Positions 15,664-23,023 of a stretch of DNA of 26,944 bases are shown in pieces. Position 1 is the first letter of the stretch. Every line of letters starts with the position of its first letter. The position numbers were made by a program, and so were the translations under genes. Below the pieces are notes generated by a model. It did no database searches. It saw only the letters and a list, made by a program, of their open reading frames with translations, and was not told the origin of the DNA. This DNA comes from JANWHZ01 sp035545555 (GTDB taxonomy: Bacteria; Patescibacteriota; Saccharimonadia; Saccharimonadales; UBA4665), in contig DASZYD010000021.1 of the NCBI GenBank assembly GCA_035545555.1, forward strand, positions 1-26,944, given 5' to 3'.

Positions 15664-17299
15664 CCCCGGCAAGCCGGCGCCGGCACGCTGGCTCTGGCTG
15701 GCGTATAGCGGCCTGGCACTGCTGATACTCGGCCCGCTTTTGCGCCCCGGCTACGTCCTGACACTCGACATGGTCTTTACGCCACGGTTGCGGCTGGCGG
15801 CGGTTACCGACAACACATATCTTTTTTCTGCGCTCCTGCGCCTGTTCAACGTTGTATTGCCAGGCGATGTGATCCAAAGGCTTATCCTGGCTGGCACATT
15901 CGTCGCTGCTGGGTCAGGCATGCATCTGCTCGCCAGGCGGTTGGCGATAGCAGAAATCGGGGCATACGTCGCCGGTGTGCTGTATGTGCTCAACCCGTTT
16001 ACCTACGACCGGTTGATGGCCGGCCAGTATGAGGTGTTGTTGGGCTATGCGCTACTGCCATGGGCGGTGCGCAGTTTGCTGGCGTTTCTTGAGCGGCCAG
16101 CCGGCTGCTCGGCGGCACTGCTGGCGGTATGGAGCATGGCGATAAGTATCGTCTCAATCCATACCTTCGGCATGGTCGTGTTGTTGGCAGCTATCGGCAG
16201 CGTCCTCGGGCTGTGGCGATATCACCAACAGACCGGGTATCGCCAGCTGCTCCTGCGGTATGGCCTGACAGCAACCGCACTCGTCACCATCGTAAGCGCG
16301 TACTGGCTGCTGCCCTTGGTGTTGGGCAAGGGAAGCGCTGCGGCGGCCGTTGCCCGCTTTGGGGCCGGCGACCGGGAGGCCTTTGCCACGGTCGGCAGCG
16401 GCATAGTCGGACGCCTTGGCAATATCGTACGGCTGCAAGGTTTTTGGGCCGAGACGCATGGTCTCTACACGTTACCGCAAGCAGGCGACCGGGCATGGGG
16501 GCTGCTGGCACTGCTTATGTGGGCGGTCATCGGTTGCGGCGCTGCCCGGCTTTGGCGCCGGGGGAATAGGCAGCGGTTTGCCGCCGTCTTGCTTGGCGCC
16601 AGCAGCATCGTCGCCATCTTCTTGGCGGCAGGAGCCTTGGACGGCTGGCTGGCGGCGCACGTACCATTGTTTGCCGGCTACCGCGAGCCGGAGAAGTTCG
16701 TAGCCATCGTAGCGCTCACGTTCGCCGTCTGCGCCGGCGCTGGCGCAACGGCCATTGTGCATTACTGCCAAAGCCAGCAGTGGCGCTGGGCCCCGCCGGT
16801 CGCGGCGGGCCTGCTGCTTCTGGTGCCAATCGTCTACACGCCCACGATGCTGTGGGGTGCGCAGGGGCAGCTCGCGGCCGTCTCGTACCCGGCCGACTGG
16901 GCAATGGCAAATCAGCGTCTCAATGCCGAGCACGGCACCTTCCAGACGCTCTTTTTGCCATGGCACCTGTATATGTACTTTGGTTTTGCAGGCCGGATTG
17001 TTGCCAATCCGGCACCGCTGTTCTTTGATACGCCCATCATTGCGAGTAATAATCCCGAATTGGGCGACGCCCAGCCGAGTACCGGCGGCGCCATACAACA
17101 AAGCGTAACCCGGCTGCTGCGGCCGGCGGCGCCTGACCCTAGCTTCGCGGCACGGCTGGCCGCCCTGCACATCAAGTACATCCTGCTCGCCAAAGAGGAT
17201 GACTATCACCGCTACCTATATCTGAACAGCCAGCCCGGCATCCGGCTTATCAGCAGCAGCGCCACACTGGCGCTGTATCGAAACGAGGCGCTGCAATGA
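15638..17299 (+). CDS. Second GT-C-like multi-pass membrane protein
   Basis: The 553-aa protein has about 11-12 TM helices over residues 20-410 and a soluble C-terminal part (about 415-553). An acidic site follows TM1 (LTLDMVFTPRL), as in GT-C glycosyltransferases. VPLFAGYREPEKFVAIVAL (about 342-360) corresponds to VPGFNAFREASKFDLLVAL of the larger neighbour, so the two are paralogous over the membrane part. It lacks the lectin-like modules. The likely job is sugar transfer from a polyprenyl-phosphate donor on the outer face. The ATG lies 26 nt inside the pyruvyl transferase gene, with no clear ribosome site. Function is inferred from topology and operon. Confidence 0.85.
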   Translation: MPSSSATSSPGKPAPARWLWLAYSGLALLILGPLLRPGYVLTLDMVFTPRLRLAAVTDNTYLFSALLRLFNVVLPGDVIQRLILAGTFVAAGSGMHLLARRLAIAEIGAYVAGVLYVLNPFTYDRLMAGQYEVLLGYALLPWAVRSLLAFLERPAGCSAALLAVWSMAISIVSIHTFGMVVLLAAIGSVLGLWRYHQQTGYRQLLLRYGLTATALVTIVSAYWLLPLVLGKGSAAAAVARFGAGDREAFATVGSGIVGRLGNIVRLQGFWAETHGLYTLPQAGDRAWGLLALLMWAVIGCGAARLWRRGNRQRFAAVLLGASSIVAIFLAAGALDGWLAAHVPLFAGYREPEKFVAIVALTFAVCAGAGATAIVHYCQSQQWRWAPPVAAGLLLLVPIVYTPTMLWGAQGQLAAVSYPADWAMANQRLNAEHGTFQTLFLPWHLYMYFGFAGRIVANPAPLFFDTPIIASNNPELGDAQPSTGGAIQQSVTRLLRPAAPDPSFAARLAALHIKYILLAKEDDYHRYLYLNSQPGIRLISSSATLALYRNEALQ

Positions 17300-17865
17300 G
17301 CCAGCTCGTCGACCCGTTCGTGCCGGTTCGCCGGGCGCTGCAGCGGCGTGTCGTTACTGCCAGCCGGCGGCCAATTCCCGGCGGCCAATATGGCCGGGAA
17401 TGGTTCCGGCCGGGGCCAACGGTCAAGCCGTCTATGGGCGACAGCCGTTCCGCTCCACCGCCGGCGGTTCGCCGACCACAGCGCATCACGCCACCGGTAG
17501 AGGCGAGGCAGCAGGCCGTTCCAGCGTCGCCGCGCCACACAGCCCGGCGCGGCTGGCTGCGGCGGCCGCTCAGGCGTTTGCAGGTGCCGGTCGTCATGCT
17601 GGCAGCGGCAGCTGTCGTGCTGCTGGCGCAGTCACTCGTGCTGGGCGAGATCGCCATCAGCGTCTACACCGTCGCCGCCATCGTACGCCGCGTGAGTAGC
17701 CGCACCACCTTCGCCTTTGCGCTGCTCACGCTGGTGAGTGTGTTGCTGATGCTATGCATCAACCGCACCAACGCGCTGGTCGGCCATTTTGCCATCTATA
17801 CTTTTCTGTTGCTGGCCGCAGGCACCGTATCGCTCGGCATCGAGCTCATCCGGGGAGAAGCATGA
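17296..17865 (+). CDS. Unknown membrane protein with basic Pro-rich N-terminus
   Basis: Not recognised. Residues 1-95 are rich in Arg, Pro and Gln and probably disordered in the cytoplasm. Three hydrophobic segments follow at about 97-117, 138-155 and 161-184. ATG 17296 overlaps the stop of the GT-C-like gene (ATGA) and has GAGG 9 nt upstream, so it is the last coupled gene of the glycan operon. A role in anchoring or regulating the assembly machinery is possible but not shown. Confidence 0.8.
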   Translation: MSQLVDPFVPVRRALQRRVVTASRRPIPGGQYGREWFRPGPTVKPSMGDSRSAPPPAVRRPQRITPPVEARQQAVPASPRHTARRGWLRRPLRRLQVPVVMLAAAAVVLLAQSLVLGEIAISVYTVAAIVRRVSSRTTFAFALLTLVSVLLMLCINRTNALVGHFAIYTFLLLAAGTVSLGIELIRGEA

Positions 17866-17962
17866 CCCGGCGCCACAACGGACGGGGCCCGCCGGCACAT
17901 ACTCGCTCACCTCCCCATAGGCATATCCCCTGCAAGACATGCGACATGAGAAAGGAGGGTGC

Positions 17963-18223
17963 ATGCAGATCAAACAAGCAACAGATACTACGACCAAGAG
18001 AAATCTTTCGCTAACCCGAAAGCTGGTGTTAGGTGTGGCTGGCGCCGGCACGGCCGCCATCGTCGGCTCTGCCGGTATCGCCGCCGCCCAAAGCGGGCAG
18101 CCGGTGACGCCGATGGGCAACGGTTATGGCGGCAATAGCACCAACCTTACCACCAATGTTAACCTGAACGTAAAAGGCAACAACAATTTCATTGAAGTTG
18201 CCATCAGGTACATGTTCGGCTAA
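17963..18223 (+). CDS. Small secreted protein with GNNN-FG C-terminal motif
   Basis: The 86-aa product has a Lys/Arg-rich start, a hydrophobic core (residues 20-42) and a likely signal-peptidase site AAA|Q at 42-43. The mature part is only about 44 residues, Gly/Asn/Thr-rich, ending NVNLNVKGNNNFIEVAIRYMFG-like (seen in two short blocks: NVNLNVKGNNN and FIEVAIRYMFG). A paralogue is encoded at 19152-19517 on the other strand. ATG 17963 is chosen for the very strong AAAGGAGGG ribosome site; an earlier in-frame ATG (17939) lies before it. Family unknown. The alternating pattern suggests beta strands that could self-assemble on the surface. Confidence 0.82.
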   Translation: MQIKQATDTTTKRNLSLTRKLVLGVAGAGTAAIVGSAGIAAAQSGQPVTPMGNGYGGNSTNLTTNVNLNVKGNNNFIEVAIRYMFG

Positions 18224-18238
18224 ACGGTACGGGAGGTC

Positions 18239-18269
18239 GGGGCACGCTACGCCGCGTGGGCGTGTCCCC
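18239..18269 (+). terminator. Hairpin after the small secreted protein gene
   Basis: GGGGCACGC pairs with GCGTGTCCCC (one bulged T) around a 12-nt loop, 15 nt after the stop codon. There is no clear T-run, only ATATTA behind it. Confidence 0.5.
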
Positions 18270-18352
18270 ATATTACGAGGCAACTGTTCGCTTTACCACT
18301 GTGCTGCGCCGGAGGCTTACTAGCCGCGTCAGTCAGATAAATCACAAAGATT

Positions 18353-18368
18353 ATGTTAAGGATTACAT
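18353..18368. promoter_or_regulatory. Candidate Crp/Fnr-type operator upstream of the regulator gene
   Basis: ATGTTAAGGATTACAT has matching ATGT/ACAT arms and a further A/T pair, an imperfect dyad of the size bound by Crp/Fnr dimers. Its centre is about 42 bp before the predicted transcription start, the class II activator position. It lies in an unusually AT-rich stretch. Confidence 0.35.
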
Positions 18369-18390
18369 ATATCTTTGGTGGAAGACTTCC

Positions 18391-18396
18391 TATACT
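18391..18396 (+). promoter_or_regulatory. -10 box of the Crp/Fnr-type regulator gene
   Basis: TATACT ends 9 nt before ATG 18406, so the mRNA leader would be about 3 nt. No -35 is evident, which would fit activator dependence. Confidence 0.5.
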
Positions 18397-18405
18397 CATC
18401 CACGC

Positions 18406-19077
18406 ATGAGACCATCAGCAGTATTCGATCGCAACACGCCGCTCGCCCAACTCGTTGCCGGCGCGCGCGTCAAAGCATATACCAAGAATCAAATATTATT
18501 CTACAGCGGCGACACGACGCCGGAGATATATGTCCTGAGCAAAGGCATCGTGAAAACGTATGACATCGACCATCAGGGTAACGAGAAAGTACTCCATCTC
18601 CTGCGCTCGCCCTGCATCATGCCACTCACGGCGTTGTACGAGCCGGAGCACACTACCGAGTGGTTCTATGGCACCGTCACCGATTGCGAGGTGTTCGTGC
18701 TGGCGCGCGAGGCACTTGAGCAGCGCCTGGCAACCGATAACGACCTGGCGCTGTATGTCATGAAACAGCTCTCCTGCCAGATGCACGAGCTGTTCGCGCA
18801 CGTCAGCAGCCTCAATAAAACCGACGCCCGCGGCCGGCTGGCGCATGTGCTCAAGTTCCTGGCGCAGCACTATGCCGAGGACCGGCGGGGCGAATGGCGG
18901 CGCGTGACATTTCCGGTCGGCCAGCAGTTCCTGGCCGACATGATCGGTATGACCCGCGAAAGCACCACCATCAGCACGAAGTATTTGCGCAAGGCACATA
19001 TCGTGCGCTATCCGCGCAATATGGTGCTGGAGATCAATATTAAGAACTTATTGGCCTACGAGCCGGTACTCACGTAG
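18406..19077 (+). CDS. Crp/Fnr-family transcription regulator
   Basis: The 223-aa protein has the family's normal length. Residues 10-115 form a cNMP-binding-type beta barrel (ILFYSGDTTPEIYVLSKGIVKTY). A dimerisation helix follows (about 110-137), then a winged HTH (about 165-215) with the recognition helix starting TRESTTISTKYL. The Glu of 'RE' is the base-reading residue of Crp/Fnr. The pocket motif GE-L...RS/T-A needed for cAMP is absent, and its Cys residues (70, 94, 124) do not match the Fnr Fe-S cluster, so the signal is unknown. The start is ATG 18406, just behind the -10 TATACT; the frame is open further upstream, but that stretch lies before the promoter. It sits between two small secreted protein genes and may control them. 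Confidence 0.92.
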   Translation: MRPSAVFDRNTPLAQLVAGARVKAYTKNQILFYSGDTTPEIYVLSKGIVKTYDIDHQGNEKVLHLLRSPCIMPLTALYEPEHTTEWFYGTVTDCEVFVLAREALEQRLATDNDLALYVMKQLSCQMHELFAHVSSLNKTDARGRLAHVLKFLAQHYAEDRRGEWRRVTFPVGQQFLADMIGMTRESTTISTKYLRKAHIVRYPRNMVLEINIKNLLAYEPVLT

Positions 19078-19102
19078 GAGCATACCTGCGGCACCGGGTA
19101 TA

Positions 19103-19135
19103 GCAAAACAGCCCCTTCAGGAGAGGCTGTTTTGC
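19103..19135. terminator. Bidirectional intrinsic terminator between convergent genes
   Basis: GCAAAACAGCC and GGCTGTTTTGC form a perfect 11-bp stem around an 11-nt loop. The A-run on one arm and T-run on the other allow use from both strands. It separates the regulator gene (ends 19077) from the minus-strand secreted protein gene (ends 19152). Confidence 0.8.
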
Positions 19136-19151
19136 AGCATCTGTGCGGCCT

Positions 19152-19517
19152 TTAGCCGAAGATGTAGTTAATAACAATGCTGATGACATTGTTATTGCCC
19201 GAAACATTCACGTTCGTGGTGGTGCTGATGTTGGTGCCACCATTCCCGCCATAACCGTAGCCGTGACCGCCATGCCCCATGGCATTGTGCTCCCACCAGC
19301 TGACACACTGCCCCTTGTTCTTAAACTTGTACGTTTTCCAGTGCATACAATCGGTCTTGTGCTGCGGTACGCTGCCGGGCGTCTGCGCCGCCGCAATGCC
19401 GGCCGATCCAACGACCGCGACAGCCGCCGCTCCCGCCACGCCCAACGCCACCCGCTTGACTACCGACGTCCGAGCCGTCTTGGTGCCCGTTGCTGTCCGG
19501 GCAAGATTCGTACGCAT
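19152..19517 (-). CDS. Small secreted protein with GNNN-FG C-terminal motif (paralogue)
   Basis: The 121-aa product has a basic start, a hydrophobic stretch and AAA|Q cleavage at 44-45. The signal region (LGVAGA...VGSAGIAAAQ) and the C-terminus (NVNVSGNNN, then VISIVINYIFG) match the gene at 17963-18223. Between them it carries an extra segment absent from the shorter paralogue: DCMHW, then KFKNKGQCVSWW, which resembles the 'gFkNqGqCVsyv' Cys motif of many bacterial secreted proteins, plus a His/Gly/Tyr stretch. Two Cys (57, 71) could form a disulfide. The start at 19517 is set by GGAGGT (19521-19526 on the opposite strand). An upstream in-frame GTG at 19556 lies before the ribosome site. Confidence 0.82.
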   Translation of the reverse strand: MRTNLARTATGTKTARTSVVKRVALGVAGAAAVAVVGSAGIAAAQTPGSVPQHKTDCMHWKTYKFKNKGQCVSWWEHNAMGHGGHGYGYGGNGGTNISTTTNVNVSGNNNVISIVINYIFG

Positions 19518-19558
19518 ATGACCTCCGATCGTTCTTAACTTGCTACTATTCACCAACT

Positions 19559-19570
19559 ATGCTGCAGCAT
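19559..19570. promoter_or_regulatory. Perfect 12-bp palindrome upstream of the secreted protein gene
   Basis: ATGCTGCAGCAT is its own reverse complement and lies 42 bp upstream of the minus-strand start at 19517, where an operator would be expected. No second copy was noticed near the paralogue. Confidence 0.3.
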
Positions 19571-19689
19571 GTATGAGCATTAAACTACGGCCGCCAAAAC
19601 ACAAACAAGCAACAGCCTCACATCGTGGGTGAGAGGTTCTTCACATCGACAGCGGCGCACCCGCGCCATATACCGGTTTCAGGTACAAC

Positions 19690-20457
19690 TCAGAAAAGAT
19701 GGCTGCGTACAAACTCGACGCTCTCGGCGAGGTGAGAAACCTTCTTTGCTGTGTCCCGGGCGCGCGGGAACTCAAGCTCAATACAAACCGTACCGTTGTA
19801 ATGCGTGCGGCGCAATTCGCCCAACAGCGCCGTGAGCGGCAGGGAACCGTTTGCTAGCGGCAGGTGCTCTTTGCCATCACGATAGTCGCTCAGGTGAATC
19901 ATGGCGATATGCTCATGGTATGTTTCGTAGAAGGCAACGATATCGCCGCCGCAGGCTGTGATATGCGAGGTGTCCAGCGTCATCTTGAGTCCATGCTTGA
20001 TGCAAAAGGCAGCGAACGCTTCCGGGTCGCGCGTGACCTTGGGGTAACACTCCAAAATCGGCATCGTCGTGTTACTTTCGACCGCAAGCGTCAGGTTGTG
20101 CCTGCGGGCCAGCTCGGCCAGACGCACTACCTTGCCGGGCCCTTGCTGCAGGTAGTTGAGCACGCTGCTCAGGTGGATGACGTAGGTATTGGCCTCCGGG
20201 AACAGCTTGGTGCCCGCCAGTAAATGCCGGTACAGCAGGCTGGGTGCGTATGCCACCAGCCATAGCGGTTCGTGGATGCTCGTCACCGGCACGCCATATT
20301 CCTGGCTGAGCGCAGCAGCTGTAGCGGGGTCGGCTACCAGGTCACGCAAACCGGACATATATTCCACGCCCGGCAGTTGCAACTCCTTCGCTAGCGCGAA
20401 TACGTCGCGTAACGACAGGCCGGCATCAGTAGAGACCTCCAGCAGTGGCCCATGCAT
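19690..20457 (-). CDS. Xylose isomerase-like TIM-barrel protein (sugar isomerase/epimerase family)
   Basis: The 255-aa protein fits the PF01261-type barrel. PGVEYMSG lies near residue 29, TSIHEPLW near 59, and TYVIHLSSV, LAVESNTTMPI, MTLDTSHITACGG, IAMIHLSDYRDGKEH and VCIELEF follow in order. The Glu, Asp/His, His and Glu residues in these strands are the metal ligands of the fold, so it is probably an active metal enzyme on a small sugar or sugar acid. AP endonuclease IV shares the fold but has more metal ligands and DNA loops. The start at 20457 lies two bases behind the expected transcription start of a TGCTATAGT promoter. Confidence 0.85.
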   Translation of the reverse strand: MHGPLLEVSTDAGLSLRDVFALAKELQLPGVEYMSGLRDLVADPATAAALSQEYGVPVTSIHEPLWLVAYAPSLLYRHLLAGTKLFPEANTYVIHLSSVLNYLQQGPGKVVRLAELARRHNLTLAVESNTTMPILECYPKVTRDPEAFAAFCIKHGLKMTLDTSHITACGGDIVAFYETYHEHIAMIHLSDYRDGKEHLPLANGSLPLTALLGELRRTHYNGTVCIELEFPRARDTAKKVSHLAESVEFVRSHLF

Positions 20458-20465
20458 ATACCTAG

Positions 20466-20474
20466 ACTATAGCA
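20466..20474 (-). promoter_or_regulatory. Extended -10 promoter of the TIM-barrel gene
   Basis: TGCTATAGT on the minus strand is identical to the box at 4720-4728. The start point would be near 20459, giving a 2-nt leader. On the plus strand, TATAGT (20489-20494) could serve the divergent gene. Confidence 0.55.
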
Positions 20475-20562
20475 CTGCTGGACTAAACTATAGTAACGTT
20501 ATACAGTAATGTTAGTAAACACCGGCCACGGCACGATCGGTCGGTGTCTAATTCTATCATTC

Positions 20563-21435
20563 ATGAAGACACCAGAAGTAGCCAGCATGTCAGCCGACGA
20601 TCGCGCGCTCGTCGTACCGTGTATACAGCGGCTAGAGCGCGCGAAGCCGCTGCTGGCGGCACTTGCCGGGGAAGTGCTGGAAGCATACCCGCGGCGCGGC
20701 TGGGACGTGCTGATCGGTGACGATACCAGCGGCCGTCTTGTGGCACATTTCATTAGGCGTACGCTGGCGGCACATGGCGTTGCTCTTCCGGCCCGATTTA
20801 TTTGCGCTTCTCATACCGCGCAGCACATGTTTTCGCCGGCGGCATACGAGCGGTACGTCGACCATCTGGCCGATGGCCCATTAGCAGCCCGCCGGCCGCT
20901 TATCGTGAGTGAGAACACGCTCACGGGTGGCACGCTCCACTTTCTCGATGAACAGTTTAGCCGGCGGTTCGCCGAAGTGGACTTCGCCCTCGCCGCGGCG
21001 CGGTATCCTGCGGCCTTGGCTGGGATGTCCGGTGAAGTATATGTCGGCGGCGAAGGCTGCGAGGCATCTGCGGCAGCATATCAGGCGTTCGAGACCGTCG
21101 GACAGTGCGGCGTGAAGGACTTCATCGTTGGGGCGATCGGGAAAGTTGCGCCGCTAGCCGTCCGTCGTGCATTATCAGGCCGGGCCACATCGTTTAATGC
21201 TCCGACGTATGCATTAACAAACGTGACGCAGCCCGATGCAGCATTGGCGCAGCAGGCCGACCAGCTACCAATCGCCAGCCGAACCACTGACACCCGCTTT
21301 CGCACTGCAGCGGCCTACTGCTACCGCCTTATGGATACCTTGGCGCTGGATATTGTCGCTAACGGCGCGCACGCCCCATATATTCCGCCACAGTCTGACG
21401 CTGCACCAACCTTTGCAGCTGCCGCTGCCGACTAG
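20563..21435 (+). CDS. Phosphoribosyltransferase-like protein
   Basis: The 290-aa protein shows a type I PRTase-like core: DVLIGDDTSGRLVAHFIRRTL (about 51-71) and RPLIVSENTLTGGTLHFLDEQF (about 111-132). The latter resembles the PRPP loop 'vvvDD--tTGgT', but with Ser-Glu-Asn where Asp-Asp is usual, so activity is uncertain. The exact family is not recognised. It is convergent with an ATP-grasp ligase and divergent from the TIM-barrel gene. Start choice: ATG 20563 follows TCTAAT (20547-20552). ATG 20509 is open in frame, but its first 18 codons have AT-rich third positions unlike the rest. ATG 20587 is also possible. Confidence 0.78.
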   Translation: MKTPEVASMSADDRALVVPCIQRLERAKPLLAALAGEVLEAYPRRGWDVLIGDDTSGRLVAHFIRRTLAAHGVALPARFICASHTAQHMFSPAAYERYVDHLADGPLAARRPLIVSENTLTGGTLHFLDEQFSRRFAEVDFALAAARYPAALAGMSGEVYVGGEGCEASAAAYQAFETVGQCGVKDFIVGAIGKVAPLAVRRALSGRATSFNAPTYALTNVTQPDAALAQQADQLPIASRTTDTRFRTAAAYCYRLMDTLALDIVANGAHAPYIPPQSDAAPTFAAAAAD

Positions 21436-21499
21436 CGCAAGGGTGCCGCCGCGGGTAGCGATAGAGCAGCCTCCTAGGCCAACTCCGATAACGACCCAC

Positions 21500-22864
21500 C
21501 TAAGCGAGAGCAGGCACGACCGTAGCAGCCGCGGCATGAGCCGGCGCCACGTGGATCCGGATTGCTTCCTCGAGATAATCTATGTCGGCCTGCAATCGTG
21601 CCTGGTTAGGGCTGCAGAGCTCAATATCTATGGCCGCATCGCCGCCGTTACGGGCAAATCGCAGCATATCGCCTTTCCGGTACGGCGCTTTCATGGTGAT
21701 ATATGACGGCAGCCGTCGAGCGTCGCCGAGCCCTTCTATCGACTCTAGCGTACCTTCCGTGCGTGCATAGGTTTCAAACACGGCCGCATAGGCCACAGGC
21801 TTTGTGACAATTTCCGGTACTTCGCCAGCTCGGTTCAGGATATCGTTCACAATATGGTTGATGCCGTACCCCCGGCTGTAGAGCTCCTGTCGGAAGCCGC
21901 CGATGCGCGGACCAACCTCAATAATTCGCCAGCCGTCTGCAGTTCTCATGAGCTCAGTGTGAGCAGTCGTCGCACGTAATCCTAACGCTCGGTAGGCACG
22001 CTCAGCCGCATCATATACGCCGTGTACTTCTTTTCCAGCCAATCCGGCCGACGAAAGCAGCAAATGCCCAAAGAAGTCATCGAAACCCGCTTTGCGCCCG
22101 GTTACCACCTTAACGACCGGCGTATGGTAACAGGTGCCGTCCTGCGCCACATAGGTATCGACCGAGTACATGTCGCCATCCATAAATTCCTCCACCAGGA
22201 CTTTCGGCTCCAGGCGCTTCATCAGCTGTTGGTAGGCAGACCGCAACTGCCTGAAAGTAGCCGTCAATGCCTGCAGTAGTTCCTGCCGGTCGTGCACTAC
22301 CGACACCAGCAAGCTCCGCTCCAGCCCGGAAGGTTTAATAATGACAGGATAGGGCATTGTCCGCTCAATCATCGCGACCGCTTGGGCCGAAGCGCCATGT
22401 ACTTCGAACGATCGCGGCGAAAGTGTCGGGTCGTACGCATCGAATGCCTCACGCATGAACTTTTTATCCGTTGCCCAAGCCAGCGAGGTCTCGGTCGGCG
22501 TCGGCAAATAGGGCAGGAAGGGGATTACCTTTTGCAACTCATGGATAGAGTTCTCGTACTGCGAGGTTACCGCAACGATACGCCCCTCATAGGGCCGAAG
22601 CGCCCCGCGCACGGATTTGATCGAGTCCAGATCAGCCGTCACCACCTGCGCATGGGTCGCCAAATGCCCTTGGCTATTTACAGCATGAATCGAAGCCTGG
22701 ATCTGCTCGTCCACAACCACGAGTGGGACGAGGCGGCGGCCGGTTTTCTTCTTGTATATGTCGAGGGCCTCATAGGTCGCCGGCTGGATTGAGTTAATGA
22801 ATAGAACGATATTCTTATCGAAAGGCTTAGCTTGCGTAACATCTCCTGTTGGCGCACGTACCAA
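21500..22864 (-). CDS. ATP-grasp domain ligase
   Basis: The 454-aa protein has an N-terminal pre-ATP-grasp domain (about 1-130) and an ATP-grasp core. PYPVIIKPSGLERS contains the ATP-contacting Lys, PKVLVEEFMDGDMYSVDTYV covers the adenine-side strand, and AHTELMRTADGWRIIEVGPRIGG carries the metal-binding Glu and the following Gly-rich turn. These enzymes join a carboxylate to an amine or thiol by way of an acyl phosphate; substrates are unknown. The only start in frame after the upstream stop is TTG 22864, inside a hairpin. It runs against the PRTase-like gene with a 64-bp gap that shows no terminator. Confidence 0.88.
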   Translation of the reverse strand: MVRAPTGDVTQAKPFDKNIVLFINSIQPATYEALDIYKKKTGRRLVPLVVVDEQIQASIHAVNSQGHLATHAQVVTADLDSIKSVRGALRPYEGRIVAVTSQYENSIHELQKVIPFLPYLPTPTETSLAWATDKKFMREAFDAYDPTLSPRSFEVHGASAQAVAMIERTMPYPVIIKPSGLERSLLVSVVHDRQELLQALTATFRQLRSAYQQLMKRLEPKVLVEEFMDGDMYSVDTYVAQDGTCYHTPVVKVVTGRKAGFDDFFGHLLLSSAGLAGKEVHGVYDAAERAYRALGLRATTAHTELMRTADGWRIIEVGPRIGGFRQELYSRGYGINHIVNDILNRAGEVPEIVTKPVAYAAVFETYARTEGTLESIEGLGDARRLPSYITMKAPYRKGDMLRFARNGGDAAIDIELCSPNQARLQADIDYLEEAIRIHVAPAHAAAATVVPALA

Positions 22865-22885
22865 AGAGACAACGTCGCCTCTTTG
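22862..22885 (-). promoter_or_regulatory. Hairpin holding the TTG start codon of the ATP-grasp gene
   Basis: CAAAGAG and CTCTTTG are 7-bp inverted repeats with a 10-nt loop. On the mRNA the 3' arm contains the TTG start and the 5' arm overlaps the only GAGG ribosome-site candidate, so both would be paired. 22886-22982 shows no gene. Confidence 0.35.
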
Positions 22886-22982
22886 CGCATGCCATAATTA
22901 ATCGCACCTACGATGCTACACCTGCCGCCAGAATTATCAAGTGCCTCCCTTCAGGCCTCCATGGATTGGGGTACTAGACCTG

Positions 22983-23023
22983 CCATGAAAACGCCTCACC
23001 GTAAAAGTGAGGCGTTTTCATGG
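22983..23023. terminator. Long intrinsic terminator after tRNA-Glu
   Basis: Positions 22983-22999 and 23007-23023 form a perfect 17-bp stem with a 7-nt loop. The A-run and T-run within the arms allow terminator use in both directions. The last 3 bp of the stem are the CCA end of the tRNA itself. Confidence 0.85.

Noticed and set aside
18256..18405. N-terminal extension of the Crp/Fnr-type protein
   Set aside because: It runs through the AT-rich promoter and operator region, and the family length fits the ATG at 18406.
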